Source: Antilocapra americana
Lineage: Eukaryota > Chordata > Mammalia > Artiodactyla > Antilocapridae
Length of the DNA: 64,000 nt
Assembly: GCA_007570785.1 (NCBI GenBank)
Contig: ML662442.1
Coordinates: 34,767,909-34,831,908 of the forward strand
Direction of reading: 5' to 3'
Below, piece after piece: positions 34,870-45,527 of the stretch; the stretch's first letter is position 1; each line of letters begins with the position of its first letter. Under the pieces are notes generated by a model, which had not been told where the DNA came from, ran no database searches, and worked only from the letters and a program-made list of their open reading frames with translations. The position numbers and the translations under genes are program-made.

Positions 34870-35075
34870 TTTTTTTTTTTTTGCTCTGTGTCTTTTTTTT
34901 TTTTTTATTTTTTTATTTTTTATTATTGTTTTTGCCATACATTGTCATGATATCACCATGGGTTTACATATGCTTCCCCTCCGGGTCCCCCCTCCCTCCT
35001 CCCTCCCCCCCGGGAAATCTCGCTGCACCAGTCCCGAGCATCAATCCTGGGCTGGCGATTGATTAGACACATGAC
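34870..35075 (-). mobile_element. Very short ruminant L1 3' end, antisense
   Basis: About 206 bp only: a long T tract (poly(A) complement, with an internal 'gctctgtgtc' break), then 'catgatatcaccatgggtttacatatg', a C-rich tract (34978-35012) and 'ctgggctggcgattgattagacaca'. It is a 5'-truncated copy of the same subfamily as the L1 at 61.9-63.4 kb. A perfect 12-bp TSD and a long T tract suggest a fairly recent insertion. Confidence 0.93.
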
Positions 35076-35087
35076 AATTGAACTTTT
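35076..35087. repeat. Right target-site duplication of short L1
   Basis: An exact copy of 34858-34869. Confidence 0.9.
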
Positions 35088-35964
35088 AAAATTATATTTT
35101 ATTGCTTTGAGAGGCCTGTTCTTTAAATGGGAGGTAATCTTTACTATTGTGTCTTACAATGAATAATTTGAATATTACATTTAAATACTTAAAGCTACCT
35201 TTCAATGAAATCCTTAAGAAGGTTAATTTTGAAAATGTGTTAAAGATAATTTTACATCAAGTTCTATGTATTCCATGTGACTGATAAGAGAAAAATAGGC
35301 CTTATGTACCTTAAAATATATTGACAGTAACCAAAAATGAGCTCTAAAAGCCTCTTAAGTGGATTTATGATTTCCAGAGACCTCAGGACTATAGGTTAGT
35401 AGAATCTAAACTTCAGATTCCTCACCCATGAATTGAAGGCTTTGGACAGAATTATGTGTAAAACTCTATTAATAAGAACATTCTACAGTTCTACCCTGGA
35501 AAGAAAGAGAGCCTTTCTTAGTTATTGCTGTTTCATTAAACCAATTCTTGATCCTTAATTATATCTCAGATTCGTAAAATGATTTTTTACATACTGCCAG
35601 TTATTGTATGCTGATTTTTAATGATTTTAGATAATTTTACATGTAAAATCTTAGGGAATATTAATTCTTTTTGTTAGAATTGTGTGTGTACATTTGTGCT
35701 TACAATACAGTTTGAATAATTGTAATCAGTGTGTACTACCTGAATCTTAAGTTATGCTTTTTACATTACTTTATAAACCTATTTGCATGTGTAAGGATGA
35801 AACTTGATTGCATACATAAAAAGTCATTTGAAAACTCTACATGTATATCAAAACTTAGGTGTTTTTGTTCATTTGAATGTGAGTACTTCAAATTCAGGGA
35901 TTCTTTATTATTTACCTTATTCTCTGTACAGTCTAGCAGGGAGTTGACATGCTTATTCTCAATA
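35088..35964. other. No gene recognised
   Basis: AT-rich unique sequence. The overlapping open frames at 35731-36045 (plus) and 35766-35987 (minus) have no motif, and the former runs into a MIR. Confidence 0.5.
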
Positions 35965-36091
35965 AAAATAATAACTATCACTAACATTTATTCAGCTCTT
36001 ACATCAGATGTTGAACCAATTGCTTTGTATATGTCATTCATTTAGTAATCACAAATAACTTTTTATAAAAATGCTATTATCAGTTTTTAAA
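35965..36091 (-). mobile_element. MIR SINE, antisense, part 1
   Basis: 'ctaacatttattcagctcttac' and 'gctttgtatatgtcattcatttagtaatcac' are the reverse complement of the MIR 3' end. It is interrupted at 36092 by an L1 and continues at 36375. Confidence 0.7.
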
Positions 36092-36364
36092 TGTATATTT
36101 TGTGTTATTTTAAATTGAAATATAGTTGATATGCAATTTTATATAATTTACAAGTGGGCAATGCAGTGAATCATAATTTTTAGAGCTTATACTCCATTTT
36201 ACAGTTATAAAATATTACTTATGTTCCCTGTACAATTTATTCTTGCAGTTTATTTTATTCATAATAGTTTGTATCTTTAATCCCTTACCCTATCTTACCC
36301 CTTCCCACTTCTCTCTCTGGTAACCACTAGTATGCCTATGAGTCTGCCTCTTTTTCATTATATA
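36092..36364 (-). mobile_element. Old L1 3' end, antisense, inside MIR
   Basis: 'attgaaatatagttgatatgcaat' begins an L1 3' UTR in reverse complement; 'ttatactccattttacagtta' and 'ctctggtaaccactagtatgcc' follow in the expected order. TSD: 'agtttttaaa' at 36082-36091 and 36365-36374, perfect 10 bp. The element is 5'-truncated within its 3' UTR. Confidence 0.82.
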
Positions 36365-36374
36365 AGTTTTTAAA

Positions 36375-36480
36375 AAAGAAAAGTGGACTCAAAGAACTTA
36401 ATTAACTTTTCCAGTTTATAAGAGACAACACTAATTCTGTAATCCGAACAGAAAGCACTTAACAACCTTACTATGATTCA
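36375..36480 (-). mobile_element. MIR SINE, antisense, part 2
   Basis: 'gtggactcaaagaacttaattaacttttccag' fits the MIR 'gaggcacagagaggttaagtaacttgccca' segment that should follow part 1. Diverged, but its position and orientation agree. Confidence 0.55.
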
Positions 36481-36689
36481 TTTCTTTTACATTTATTAAA
36501 TGACATTGTATCCTATTTATAGTCCATGATTTTTTAGCTATTTCCCTCATGAATGGGCAAGTAGACTGTCTTTAGACTGTCAGTAATATACACGATAATG
36601 CTACTAAGCACTTATAATATCCTTTAGTATGTATGTGTAGATTATTCTCATACTCAAAGAACTCAAACTGATAAACAAACTGTGATCTA

Positions 36690-37072
36690 TATATTGATGC
36701 AGTGTTATTCAGCCTATTTTAAGGAGGAAATTCTGACACACATTACAACATGGGTGGGCCTTGAGGACAGTGAAGTAAGACAGTCAGTAATCAAAGAACA
36801 AATAGTGTGTGATCCCACTTAAATGAGGCATAGGGGATAGTTAGATTCAAAGAGACAGAAAGAAGAATGGTGGTTTCCAGGGGCTGGAGAGAGGAAGAGA
36901 AGGAGGAGCTGATGTTGAATGGGTATTGGGTTTCAATCTGGGAAGATAAAAAGTTCTGGAGATGATTGTGATGGTTGCACAGCAATGTGAATATAAGCAA
37001 AGCTACTGAACTGTACTCTTGAAAATAGTTTGAATGTTAAGTTTTGTTATACATATTTTACAACAACAAAAA
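36690..37072 (+). mobile_element. Old L1M 3' UTR, sense
   Basis: 'gttattcagcctattttaaggaggaaattctgacacac', 'gaatggtggtttccaggggctgg', 'gatggttgcacagcaatgtgaat' and 'actgaactgtactcttgaaaa' are the standard L1M terminal sequence, ending in an A-rich tail. Clear match by order of words. Confidence 0.85.
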
Positions 37073-37669
37073 AAATTCAAAATAAAGCTTTGTTTAGCAC
37101 TATTTGCATCCCAAAAGAGATACTATTGCAAATTCTTATTTATTCTATGTAGATATAAGAGAAGACTTTGTATTTACACAAGTCAGAACTTCATTGGAGA
37201 AGCAGAGCTTGGTGATGCAGATTTGGGAGCATTAGCAGATAGAGAATGTTTACGTTCTTGGGACTGAATTAGGTCAGTTAAGGACTATACATAGATAAGA
37301 TGGGTGGCCCAAGACTTGGCCTGAGCCATTCTAAAAATTACTGGCCAGCCAAGGAAGGACAAGTCTGCAAAGAAGACTGAAGAATAGCTATAAAGATTAA
37401 AATAAAATAACAAAAAAACAAAAAGAAAAGAAAAGAGAGAGAGAATGTGGTATCCTGGAAGGAAAGAAAGAATTTCCAAAAGAAAACTTGACCTTGAATT
37501 GTTTGGGAGTGTTTTACAGTGTTCTTTCGAAATTCCTTTCATCTTTAGTTTCCATGATTTTATTATTTTCTGACCTTCCCGTAGACTCCTTGGTCATTTA
37601 TTCATCATCTCTTTTATTTAGTGTCTCTATTTTATTAAACCTTAATTTGACCTACACCAAGGTATAGTT
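37073..37669. other. No gene recognised; A/G-rich tract
   Basis: An A-rich then purine-only tract at 37397-37446 ends in a GA run. The remaining sequence is featureless. Confidence 0.5.
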
Positions 37670-37804
37670 GCCCTGGAGAAGGGAATGGCTACCCTCTGCA
37701 GTATTCTTGCCTGGAGAATTTCATGGGCAGAGAGCCTGGAGGGCTACACTCCATGGGGTCACAAGGAGTTTGACAGGACTCAGCGACTAACACTTTTACT
37801 TTCA
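37670..37804 (+). mobile_element. Bov-tA SINE, sense, 5'-truncated
   Basis: 'ccctggagaagggaatggc' starts just after the missing tRNA head. 'gcagtattcttgcctggagaa', 'gggctacactccatggggtc' and 'gactcagcgactaacactttt' follow. The pol III promoter is absent. Confidence 0.9.
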
Positions 37805-38289
37805 AGATATACTTGATGAGTTTAATTATATAAGAATTGCTGATGAAACTCTACTAAGCTACTCTGTACTTGGACAGGAACTATTGAGAGAAAAAGTTTC
37901 ACTGGAAATGAAAAAGACAGTTGATGACTGACTGAAATGAAATTGTATTTCACAAAATTAATCTGCAATTAAAAAAGGTTTTTATAACTTGAAGGAAAAA
38001 GGACTATGATAGAGGGCAAAAATATATTTTGGGTGAAGACAGAGACTTCTGTATAGAAAAAGAAAAATTGAGAAGGAAATTTCGTTTGTCGTGATAAGGA
38101 ATAAATTTTCTAGTCAGGGAAATTGTGTTTGTTTACTTTTACCAAAAGTAAATTCTAATATGTTATCCCAGACAAGATTCTTCCTTTCAGAAATATGCAG
38201 TCTAATATGCTAAGGATTCTGTTACAAATATTGAAAAGATTTTAAAAACAAAACTATGGACATGCCTCTTATTATTGTAAATCAAAATT
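37805..38289. other. No gene recognised
   Basis: AT-rich unique sequence. Confidence 0.5.
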
Positions 38290-38338
38290 GTGGCGGAAAC
38301 CAACACAACATTGTAAAGCAATTATTCTCCAATTAAGA
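38290..38338 (+). mobile_element. L1 3'-terminal scrap, sense
   Basis: 'cggaaaccaacacaacattgtaaagcaatta' followed by 'ctccaatta' is the last 50 bp of an artiodactyl L1 3' UTR. Confidence 0.7.
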
Positions 38339-39703
38339 AAATAACTACAGTGCAAGACCAACAATCAGATGTGAATATAGTATGATGAGATCTAAGTATT
38401 TTCACCTCTGAAATAGGTTTCTTAACTTAATTTATCCCCAGTGCCCATTTGGGAATCTTAAGCCAATCATTTTCCCCTTACATAAATCCCTTTCATTGCT
38501 CCCATAATGATTAGGCTAGCACTGATATAATTTGAAACATTGGTTTCAGGGAGTCTTATTTTTCACACTAGCTATAAGAAGTTTTTGAGACAACTGAACC
38601 ATACTCTTGATTTCTCTAAGACCCACGCCTGAATCATGAAAGCAAGAGAATAATGATTCCACGCATACCAGATAAAAGACACTTGTAACCCCTTTGCCAC
38701 AATGTTCCCTAAGGTTGATATAAATACATTAATTATTCTGCCAGGAACTAAATTTGTATTCTAGTTTGCACAAGTGCATCATGACAAGCAAGGTATTGTA
38801 TGTTTCAAGGTATCATATTTAATTAAGGCTTTTTAACAGGTCTTCTTTCCTTCTTTGGGAGAAGAATTTAAAGCATTTAAAATAATGTGATCTGGCTTCG
38901 TAAAGTTTACTATAATTTGGGTAAATTAAACAAAAAGTATTATAACTGTTTTGTAGATTCCTATTATTTTTCTGAAATACAAACCATAAAGATGAATTGA
39001 AATCACTTCCTCAATGAAAACCTCTAATAGACTCCAATAACGAATGCCTTTTATTACAACAAAGTTGAATAATCCAATGGTATTATTGTATTTTTGCAAT
39101 ATTATATTAAAATTAAAAGTTACTAATATAATTATATTACTAATAATTACAAATTATATATTTTATTATATATATGTATATATAATTAGCGATTTCTCAG
39201 ATACATAATTAACAAGTACAATGACAAGACTTGAGAGAGTACCATATAGTTTGTCTGTTGAAAGGGTTGAAAGATCTATGTAAGTTTCATTAAAAGTTTG
39301 CAGCATTCAAAATGTGCCCAATCTTTACACATCTATTTATACACTGAATTATGTTTCAAAAGTGCCTTGTGGTTAATGTTACTCCTTATAGATACTCTAA
39401 GAATAATTTTTAAAAGATTAATTAAATAAATGCTTAGAAGCAGATCTAATGCATGCACATAATTACTACCTCCCTGTCACATGTGTGACAGCATTTACCA
39501 ATTAGGAGGCACATCTTACATCTGATCACATTTGTTCATTTATTCTCTGGGATCAAAGAACAATCACATATAAACCCTTTTGAGCTCCTCCTTAGGGAAA
39601 TGCACACTGGTGTTTACACATGTGATGATGGACAGCTGGAGGGTGGGAGAGAGGGGGTCCACTGGGCTGTGAGTGATAGCTGCTTGGACCTCTCGTCTTG
39701 CAG
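38339..39703. other. No gene recognised; very AT-rich in part
   Basis: The stretch 39100-39190 is almost purely A/T. The last 130 bp (39575-39703) are much more GC-rich and lead into the exon-like segment at 39704. Confidence 0.5.
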
Positions 39704-39790
39704 TCAAGGCGAGGTGGGCCGGGAGAGGCAGAATATTCCTGAGGTGCCGCCATGGCATTTATTGTACCTGGAGTTGTTATGTCTGAAAAG
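39704..39790 (+). other. Exon-like segment: acceptor, Kozak ATG, donor (unproven)
   Basis: A pyrimidine-rich stretch ending 'tctcgtcttgcag' (39691-39703) looks like a splice acceptor. 'ccgccatgg' at 39748-39756 is a strong Kozak start, with the ATG at 39752 and an in-frame TGA at 39740 just before it. The frame runs 13 codons (MAFIVPGVVMSEK) to 39790, directly followed by 'gtgagt', a consensus splice donor, in phase 0. This could be a first coding exon of an isoform or non-coding RNA exon. I do not recognise the peptide, and such motif combinations also arise by chance. Confidence 0.25.
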
Positions 39791-40339
39791 GTGAGTCAGC
39801 CCAGGGGTGGTGAATTTGATACGGCCTGTGTGTCTATAGCAGGTCTACAGTGGTCAGTGTATTCAAAGTAAAGACAAGTCCAGTACCTGCCACTGGAGTC
39901 ATTAGTGAACCTGGGCCTTTAGGAGAGCATGAATGGCTAATGTATACAGATCATCACTGAGTCCAGTGAAGTCAGCTTTCTCCAGCCAGTCAGGATGTCA
40001 GTCAGACATCTGGATGGAGTGCGGTCTCCAGAAGATCTAGGTCTACCTTCTTTCTATACTTGGCCCCTTTGTGTCACTCCCAAACCATAGCCTAGGTCTT
40101 CATTGATTCTGGTCCAGCAAAAGTCTGTACCACTCCCTTTGCCTGCCTACGCCCATCTTATTCCTCCCACACAGTTCTGCAGGAAATTTTGCCCATAACC
40201 ATGAGGACCATAACTGCTACAGCTCTGGGTTTCATGTTCTTCCTAGAGACCAAAGAGAGGAGATCTAGATGGCTAATGACTTGTCTGCGTGGCCTTCTGG
40301 AGTTAAGTCCCATGATGCTACCATTGGTTAGGGAATTTT
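39791..40339. other. Moderately GC-rich unique sequence
   Basis: No family recognised. Base composition is higher in GC than the surrounding DNA, as for the 250 bp to the left. It may be an unassigned ancient repeat or a conserved non-coding stretch. Confidence 0.4.
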
Positions 40340-40500
40340 GAAGTAAGTCGCAGATCTTTAAGGCTCAGTTAACTGAACTTTAAAATGAAGAAATTAGTAA
40401 TATCTATTGCACAGGTATTACATATGAGACCATAAACAAAACCTAGCTCCATGCCTGGTACTGAATTAAGCAATGAAGAAGTGATAGTTGTCTTCTCTTT
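40340..40500 (+). mobile_element. MIR SINE, sense
   Basis: 'gaactttaaaatgaagaaattagtaatatctattgcacagg' (MIR 'tctgtaaaatggggataataatacctac') then 'cctagctccatgcctggtactgaat' (MIR 'cttagcacagtgcctggcac'). Diverged. Confidence 0.55.
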
Positions 40501-40719
40501 TATGTCTCAGCATAAAGCATTGAATTGCCAATATTCATCTAAGTATGGTTTTTACATAGTCTCTAGGTATTCATCCATCAGCTGAGAGTATGAACCTGGG
40601 GAAACAATGAAAATCATTTCCTTGGAAGCCTATCTTTCCACCCCCATCTCTCCCCAGGCTTCTATTACCACACTGCCCTCTACCCTCCTTCCACTTTCAG
40701 CCTGTGACTTTCTCCCATG

Positions 40720-40965
40720 GCTCTTCCACATCACTCTTTTCTTGCTTTCACCTCTTCCTTACCTTGAAACTCCTCTTAGACTCAACTCAAATATCTGCTC
40801 TGTAAAATAATCACTGACTGTTAGAAAGAATTGAGGTCTCTTATTTGTGCTCTCAGAACTTTTGGTATCTTGTACACTTCTCTATTATTCATATGAACAT
40901 TGTTTAATTAACATGTGAATCAAGGAGATGTCCCTCTCATGACTGCTTTTTATGTGTTAATTCTC
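40720..40965 (+). mobile_element. Possible L2 remnant, sense
   Basis: 'cttagactcaactcaaatatctgctctgtaa' and 'aatcactgact' fit the L2 'aagactcagctcaaatgtcacctcctctg..ccttccctgac' segment, followed by a diverged tail. Confidence 0.4.
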
Positions 40966-41484
40966 AGGACATCTTCCCTTGAAAATAAGGGTAAGTCAAC
41001 ATTAATATCACATAGTTTTAAGTAACAAACTTTAAACACATTCATTGAAGATTGAATAGCTATATTGCCCTCTCACTTTGAATCAACAGGAAGTATATTT
41101 TTGGATCGATGCCATTTTCTTTATTGTAAGATAACTACTTTACATCTAGTCTTACAAATTCTTTAGTTCAACTAGATTTTCCCTTTGTCTGAGTTTGGGC
41201 AGTATGACCTTCAAATCTTGGGTCAATGATGACAATGTTTATAATGACAATAAATAATAGTTAATGAAATTTTTTTGCTATTTTATAGTATAATTAGATT
41301 AATGAAAACATTCCTCAATTCCAGGTTGTTGTTTTTTCAAAGCATTCTAGTACCTGAATAGTTGCTTCAGCCCTTAAATACCACTTATAAATCCAATGAG
41401 CACCTAGTATTAGACTTGGCTAAAAGTTGAATATCTATAAGATAAATATTAGGCAGTATAGTAGCCTCTTTTAGCATTGCTTAA
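40966..41484. other. No gene recognised
   Basis: AT-rich unique sequence. Confidence 0.5.
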
Positions 41485-41692
41485 GACTGATTGGAAAAGA
41501 CCTCGATGCTGGGAAAGATTAAAGACAGGAGGAGAAGGGGATGACCGAGGACGAGATGGTTGGATAGAACCACTGACTCAATGGACATGAGTCTGAGCAA
41601 ACTCTAGGAGATGATGAAGGACAGGGAAGCCCGGCATGTTGCCATTTATAGGGTCACAAAGAGTCAGACACAACTGAGCTACTGAACAAAAA
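41485..41692 (+). mobile_element. BovB 3' end, sense
   Basis: It starts at 'actgattggaaaagacctcgatgctggg' (the SLEKTLMLG codons) and ends 'cacaactgagctactgaac'. About 208 bp, with the basic RRR segment and the WLD codons partly readable. Confidence 0.92.
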
Positions 41693-42123
41693 TCAGACCA
41701 ATTGAACAAAATAATTACTCTTGAGGGTGATACTCCTACCATATCTTTATAATTTTTTGTTATGGTTTCCCACCAGTACTAATCTGAAAGTATTGTTAAT
41801 GACTCATCTTCATCAAATATTCCCAAAGCATTCAATATTTCACACACACACACAAACAAAACCTTTTTCAAAGTCATATATTGTAGGCTTTTGTAACAAA
41901 TAATTATATAATTATAATAGCAAGGGAAACTGGGACGATCAGTTTGGGGAACAAATACAACTGAACAAATACAACTGAGTCACAATTTGTGGGAGAAAAT
42001 AGGTGCAGGTAAATGAAAGATGAGCTTGCAGGTGGGATACAAGCATTAACTATCCTGTGGGCATCACTCAGCTATGTTTTGCACAGGGAATAGAAAGTTT
42101 TATGTAAGATTGCTAATATGTTC
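41693..42123. other. No gene recognised
   Basis: A short CA run at 41841-41853 and a duplicated 'aacaaatacaactgag' phrase (41949-41982) are the only structure. Confidence 0.5.
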
Positions 42124-42335
42124 ATTGGATTTCCTTGGTGGCTCAGATGATAAAAAATCCACCTTTAATTTGGGAGACCTGGCTTCAATCCCTAGGTTGG
42201 GAAGATCCCCTGGAGGAGGGCATGGCAGCTCACTCCAGTATTCTTGTCTGGAGAATCCCCATGGACAGAGGAGCCTAGTGGGCTACAGCCCATAGGGTCA
42301 CAAAGAGTTGGACACAACTAAGCAACTAAAGAAAG
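42124..42335 (+). mobile_element. Bov-tA SINE, sense
   Basis: Complete: head 'ggatttccttggtggctcagat', B-box-like 'ggcttcaatccctagg', core 'ccagtattcttgtctggagaa' and tail 'acacaactaagcaactaaag'. No clear TSD. Confidence 0.93.
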
Positions 42336-42883
42336 CACAACAGCATGCATCAATTAATTATACTTAAACTTGATGAAAATATCTGTGGTAAGGATGAAAA
42401 AATCTGGGGTCAACTTATTTATATAATTCCTATAAAGAGACATGAATAATTTGGAAACACTGAATTTAGATATGCCACAAGAATATTAATCATGGTTGTC
42501 CTGTTAGATGAACAAGTTTATGTCAGAGTGGAGAATAGCAACTATCTCATGGGATCTGACTTAAGACAAGGAGAGATGGTGGAGAGGGGCAGACACTAGG
42601 GGAGGAGTCTGGGTTCCAGGCCCCATGTCATCAACACAGTCTAAGTGATGAGCCTCTAGTTCCTACCTGCAAAATGGGGGTCCCATGTGCCTTCCTAATA
42701 CACGATTAAAGGAGGTGATAAATTTGGAAAACTTACAAAAGTGAAAGCTACAATTAAAACATGATTATTATAATTTATGTGCTATGTTTAATCAATAGGA
42801 AAACCATCTTTTAAAACAGAAAAGGACATTAAATGATTTTCAAGTTTGTCCACTCAAAATCTATGAGACCCCAATATCCATAG
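42336..42883. other. No gene recognised
   Basis: Unique intergenic sequence. Confidence 0.5.
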
Positions 42884-42970
42884 TGTGTGGGTTAGTCACT
42901 CTGTCATATCTGACTCTTTGTGACTCTACGGGCTATAGGTCACCAGGCTCCTCCGTCCATAGGATTCTCC
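42884..42970 (-). mobile_element. Bov-tA SINE, antisense, head lost
   Basis: 'gggttagtcactctgtcatatctgactctttg' to 'ccataggattctcc' is the 3' part of Bov-tA in reverse complement. It stops where the BovB 3' terminus begins, so the SINE has lost its tRNA head. Confidence 0.8.
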
Positions 42971-44262
42971 CTAGCTGCTGCTGTTGTTCAGTTTCTCCAT
43001 CATGTCTGATTCTTTGGGACCCCATGAACTGCAGCAGGCCAGGCTTCCCTGTTCTTCATCATCTTCCAGAGCTTGCTCAAACTCATGTCCATTAAGCTGG
43101 TGAGGCCATCCAACCATCTCATCCTTTGTCATCCACTTCTCCTCCTGTCTTCTATCTTTCCCAGCATCAGAGCCATTTTAAAACAGTTGACTCTTTGCAT
43201 TAGGTGGCCAAAGTATTGGAGCTTCAGCTTAAACATCAGTCCTTCCAATGAATATTCAGGGTTGATTTCCTTTAGGACTGACTGCTTTGATCTCCTTGCA
43301 GTCCAAGGGATCAAGAGTCTTCTCCAATACCACAGCTCAAAAACATCAATTATTCAGCTCTCAGCCTTCTTTATGGTCCAGCTCTCACATCCATACATGA
43401 CAACTGGAAAAACCATAACTTTGACTAGATGAACATTTGTCAGCAAAGTTATGTCTTGCTTTTTAATATGCTGTCTGGGTTTGTCATAGTTTTTCTTCCA
43501 AGGAGAAATCCTTTTTTAATTTCATGGCTGCAGTCACAATCTGCAATGATTTTTGAAACTCAGGAAAATAAAGTCTGTCTATTGTTTATATTGTTTCCGC
43601 ATGTATTTCCCATTAAGTGATGGGTCTGGATGCCATGATCTTAGTTTTTTGAATGTTGAATTTTACGCCAGCTTTTTCACTCTCCTCTTTCATCTTCATC
43701 AAGAGGCTCTTTAGTTCCTCTTCTCTTTCAGCATTAGAGTGGTGTCATCTGCATATCTGAGGTTATTGATATTTCTCCCAACAATCTTGATTTCAGCTTG
43801 TGCTTCATCTAGCCCAGCATTTCACATGAAGTACTCTGCATATACGTTCAGTAAGCAACGTGACAATATAAAGTTTTGACATACTCCTCTCCCAATTTGG
43901 AACCAGTCTGTTGTTCCATGTATGGTTCTAACCATTGCTTCTTGACCTGCATAAAGATGTCTTAGGAGGCAGGTAAGGTGGCCTGGTATTCCCATCTAAG
44001 AATTTTCCACAGTTTGTTGAGATCCACATAGTCGAAGGCTTTAGTGTAGTCAGTGAAGCAGAAGTAGGTATTTTCTGAAATTCTTTTGATTTTTTTCTAT
44101 GATCCAACGGATGTTGGCAATTTGATTCTGAATCCTCTGCCTTTTCTAAATCCAGCTGGAACATCTGGGAATTCTCAGTTCATGTAATATTGAAGCCTAG
44201 ATTGGAGAATTCTGAGCATTACTTTGCTGGCATGTGAAATGAGTGGAATTGTAGGTAATAAC
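42971..44262 (-). mobile_element. BovB LINE, antisense (about 1.3 kb)
   Basis: It runs from the 3' end ('gttgttcagtttctccatcatgtc') through the C-terminal region and the RT core to 'catgtgaaatgagtggaatt'. On the minus strand 'EGLMFKLKLQYFGHLMQR' and 'FQLDLEKAEDSESNCQH' are readable in different frames. The code for the YADD region is at 43748-43768. A plus-strand 119-codon frame is its antisense shadow. Many stops and shifts; dead. Confidence 0.93.
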
Positions 44263-44504
44263 ATCCAGCTGATCTACGGCAGGAAAGTCCAGGGACCTCT
44301 TTGTTGAAGCTTTCTCTTATCCTGTCAGACAGCCCTTAGGGAATTTCAACTCTCTCCTAATAACCACAAAGTACTGTTTAACACCAGAGATCCAGGTCGG
44401 CACTCACATTTTGCAGATAAGGAGTCGGAAGGCGAGAAAGGCCAAGCAACAAATCTGTGGAGTCTTGGGAACATAGAAAAGCTGTGGTTTCACTTTTAGC
44501 AGTT

Positions 44505-44506
<2 letters not shown>
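44263..44506. other. No gene recognised
   Basis: Unique sequence between the BovB and a TG microsatellite. Confidence 0.5.

Positions 44507-44535
<29 letters not shown>
44507..44535. repeat. (TG)n microsatellite
   Basis: A pure TG run of 29 bp, a candidate length polymorphism. Confidence 0.95.
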
Positions 44536-44746
44536 CTATTTGCTCATGCAGTGCCTTCTAAGAAAGAGCTCTACTTAACACATTACTGTTTTCATGAGTT
44601 CACTGGAAGGTTACTGCCAATGTAGGAACAGATCAGGAGAGCAGTGTGCACAGCCCTAATATAACACAAGCACCGTCAGCACTAAACCCAAGGTAGCTAC
44701 TTGGGAGAGATGATTCATTCATTATACAACACATTTACCATGTGCC

Positions 44747-44757
44747 AATACTAAACA
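44747..44757. repeat. Left target-site duplication of BovB
   Basis: 'aatactaaaca' is repeated exactly at 45218-45228. Confidence 0.85.
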
Positions 44758-45217
44758 AAGATCCATCTAATCAAGGCTATGGTTTTTCCAGTGGTTATGT
44801 ATGGATGTGAGAGTTGGACTATAAAGAAAGATGAGCACTGAAGAATTGGTGCTTTTGAACTGTGGTGTTGGAGAAGATTCTTGAGAGTCCCCTGGACTGC
44901 AAGAAGATCCAACCAGTCCATCCTAAAGGAGATCAGCCCTGGGTGTTAATTGGTAGGACTGATTCTGAAGCTGAAACTCCAATACTTTGGCCACCTGATG
45001 GGAAGAGCTGACTCATTTGAAAAGACCTTGATGCTGAGAGGGATTGAGGGCAGGAGGAGAAGGGGACAATAGAGGATGAGATGGTTGGATGGCATCACCG
45101 ACTCAATGGACATGGGTTTGGGTGGATTCCGGAAGTTGGTGATGGACAGGAAGGCCTGGCGTGCTGTGGTTCATGTGGTTGCAGAGTCAGACATGACTGA
45201 GTAACTGAACTGAACTG
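44758..45217 (+). mobile_element. BovB 3' end, sense, with clear TSD
   Basis: It starts at 'tctaatcaaggctatggtttttccagtggt' (AMVFPVVMYGCESW codons) and reaches the 'gagtaactgaactgaactgaa' pentamer tail. Perfect 11-bp TSDs make this the clearest complete BovB insertion event here. ORF2 C-terminal strings WTIKKDEH, LKLKLQYFGHL and EGRRRG are readable with shifts. Confidence 0.95.
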
Positions 45218-45283
45218 AATACTAAACATACTTAGCTCAATTTTTTTAAAAACCAAATTTGTTTACATCATATGTCAAGATAA

Positions 45284-45293
45284 TAAAATTTCT
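45284..45293. repeat. Left target-site duplication of L1 tail
   Basis: 'taaaatttct' is repeated exactly at 45518-45527. Confidence 0.75.
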
Positions 45294-45517
45294 TTTTTTA
45301 TTGAAGTTGGTTTACAATGTTGTGTTAATTTCTACTATACAGCAAAATGATTCAGTTAAACATATGCTATATATATTGCATCATATATTCTTTTTTCTAT
45401 TCTTTTCCATTATGGTCTATCCAAAAATACTGGAAATAATTCCCTGTGCTATACAGTAGAACCCTGTTGTCCATCTGTTCTGTTTGTAATTGTTTGCACC
45501 TACTAACCCTGAGTTGG
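45294..45517 (-). mobile_element. Artiodactyl L1 3' UTR, antisense
   Basis: 'ttattgaagttggtttacaatgttgtgttaatttct' then 'cagcaaaatgattcagttaaacatatgc', 'ttccctgtgctatacagtag' and 'tgtttgcacctactaaccct'. Only the 3' UTR is present (224 bp), flanked by 10-bp TSDs. Confidence 0.88.
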
Positions 45518-45527
45518 TAAAATTTCT

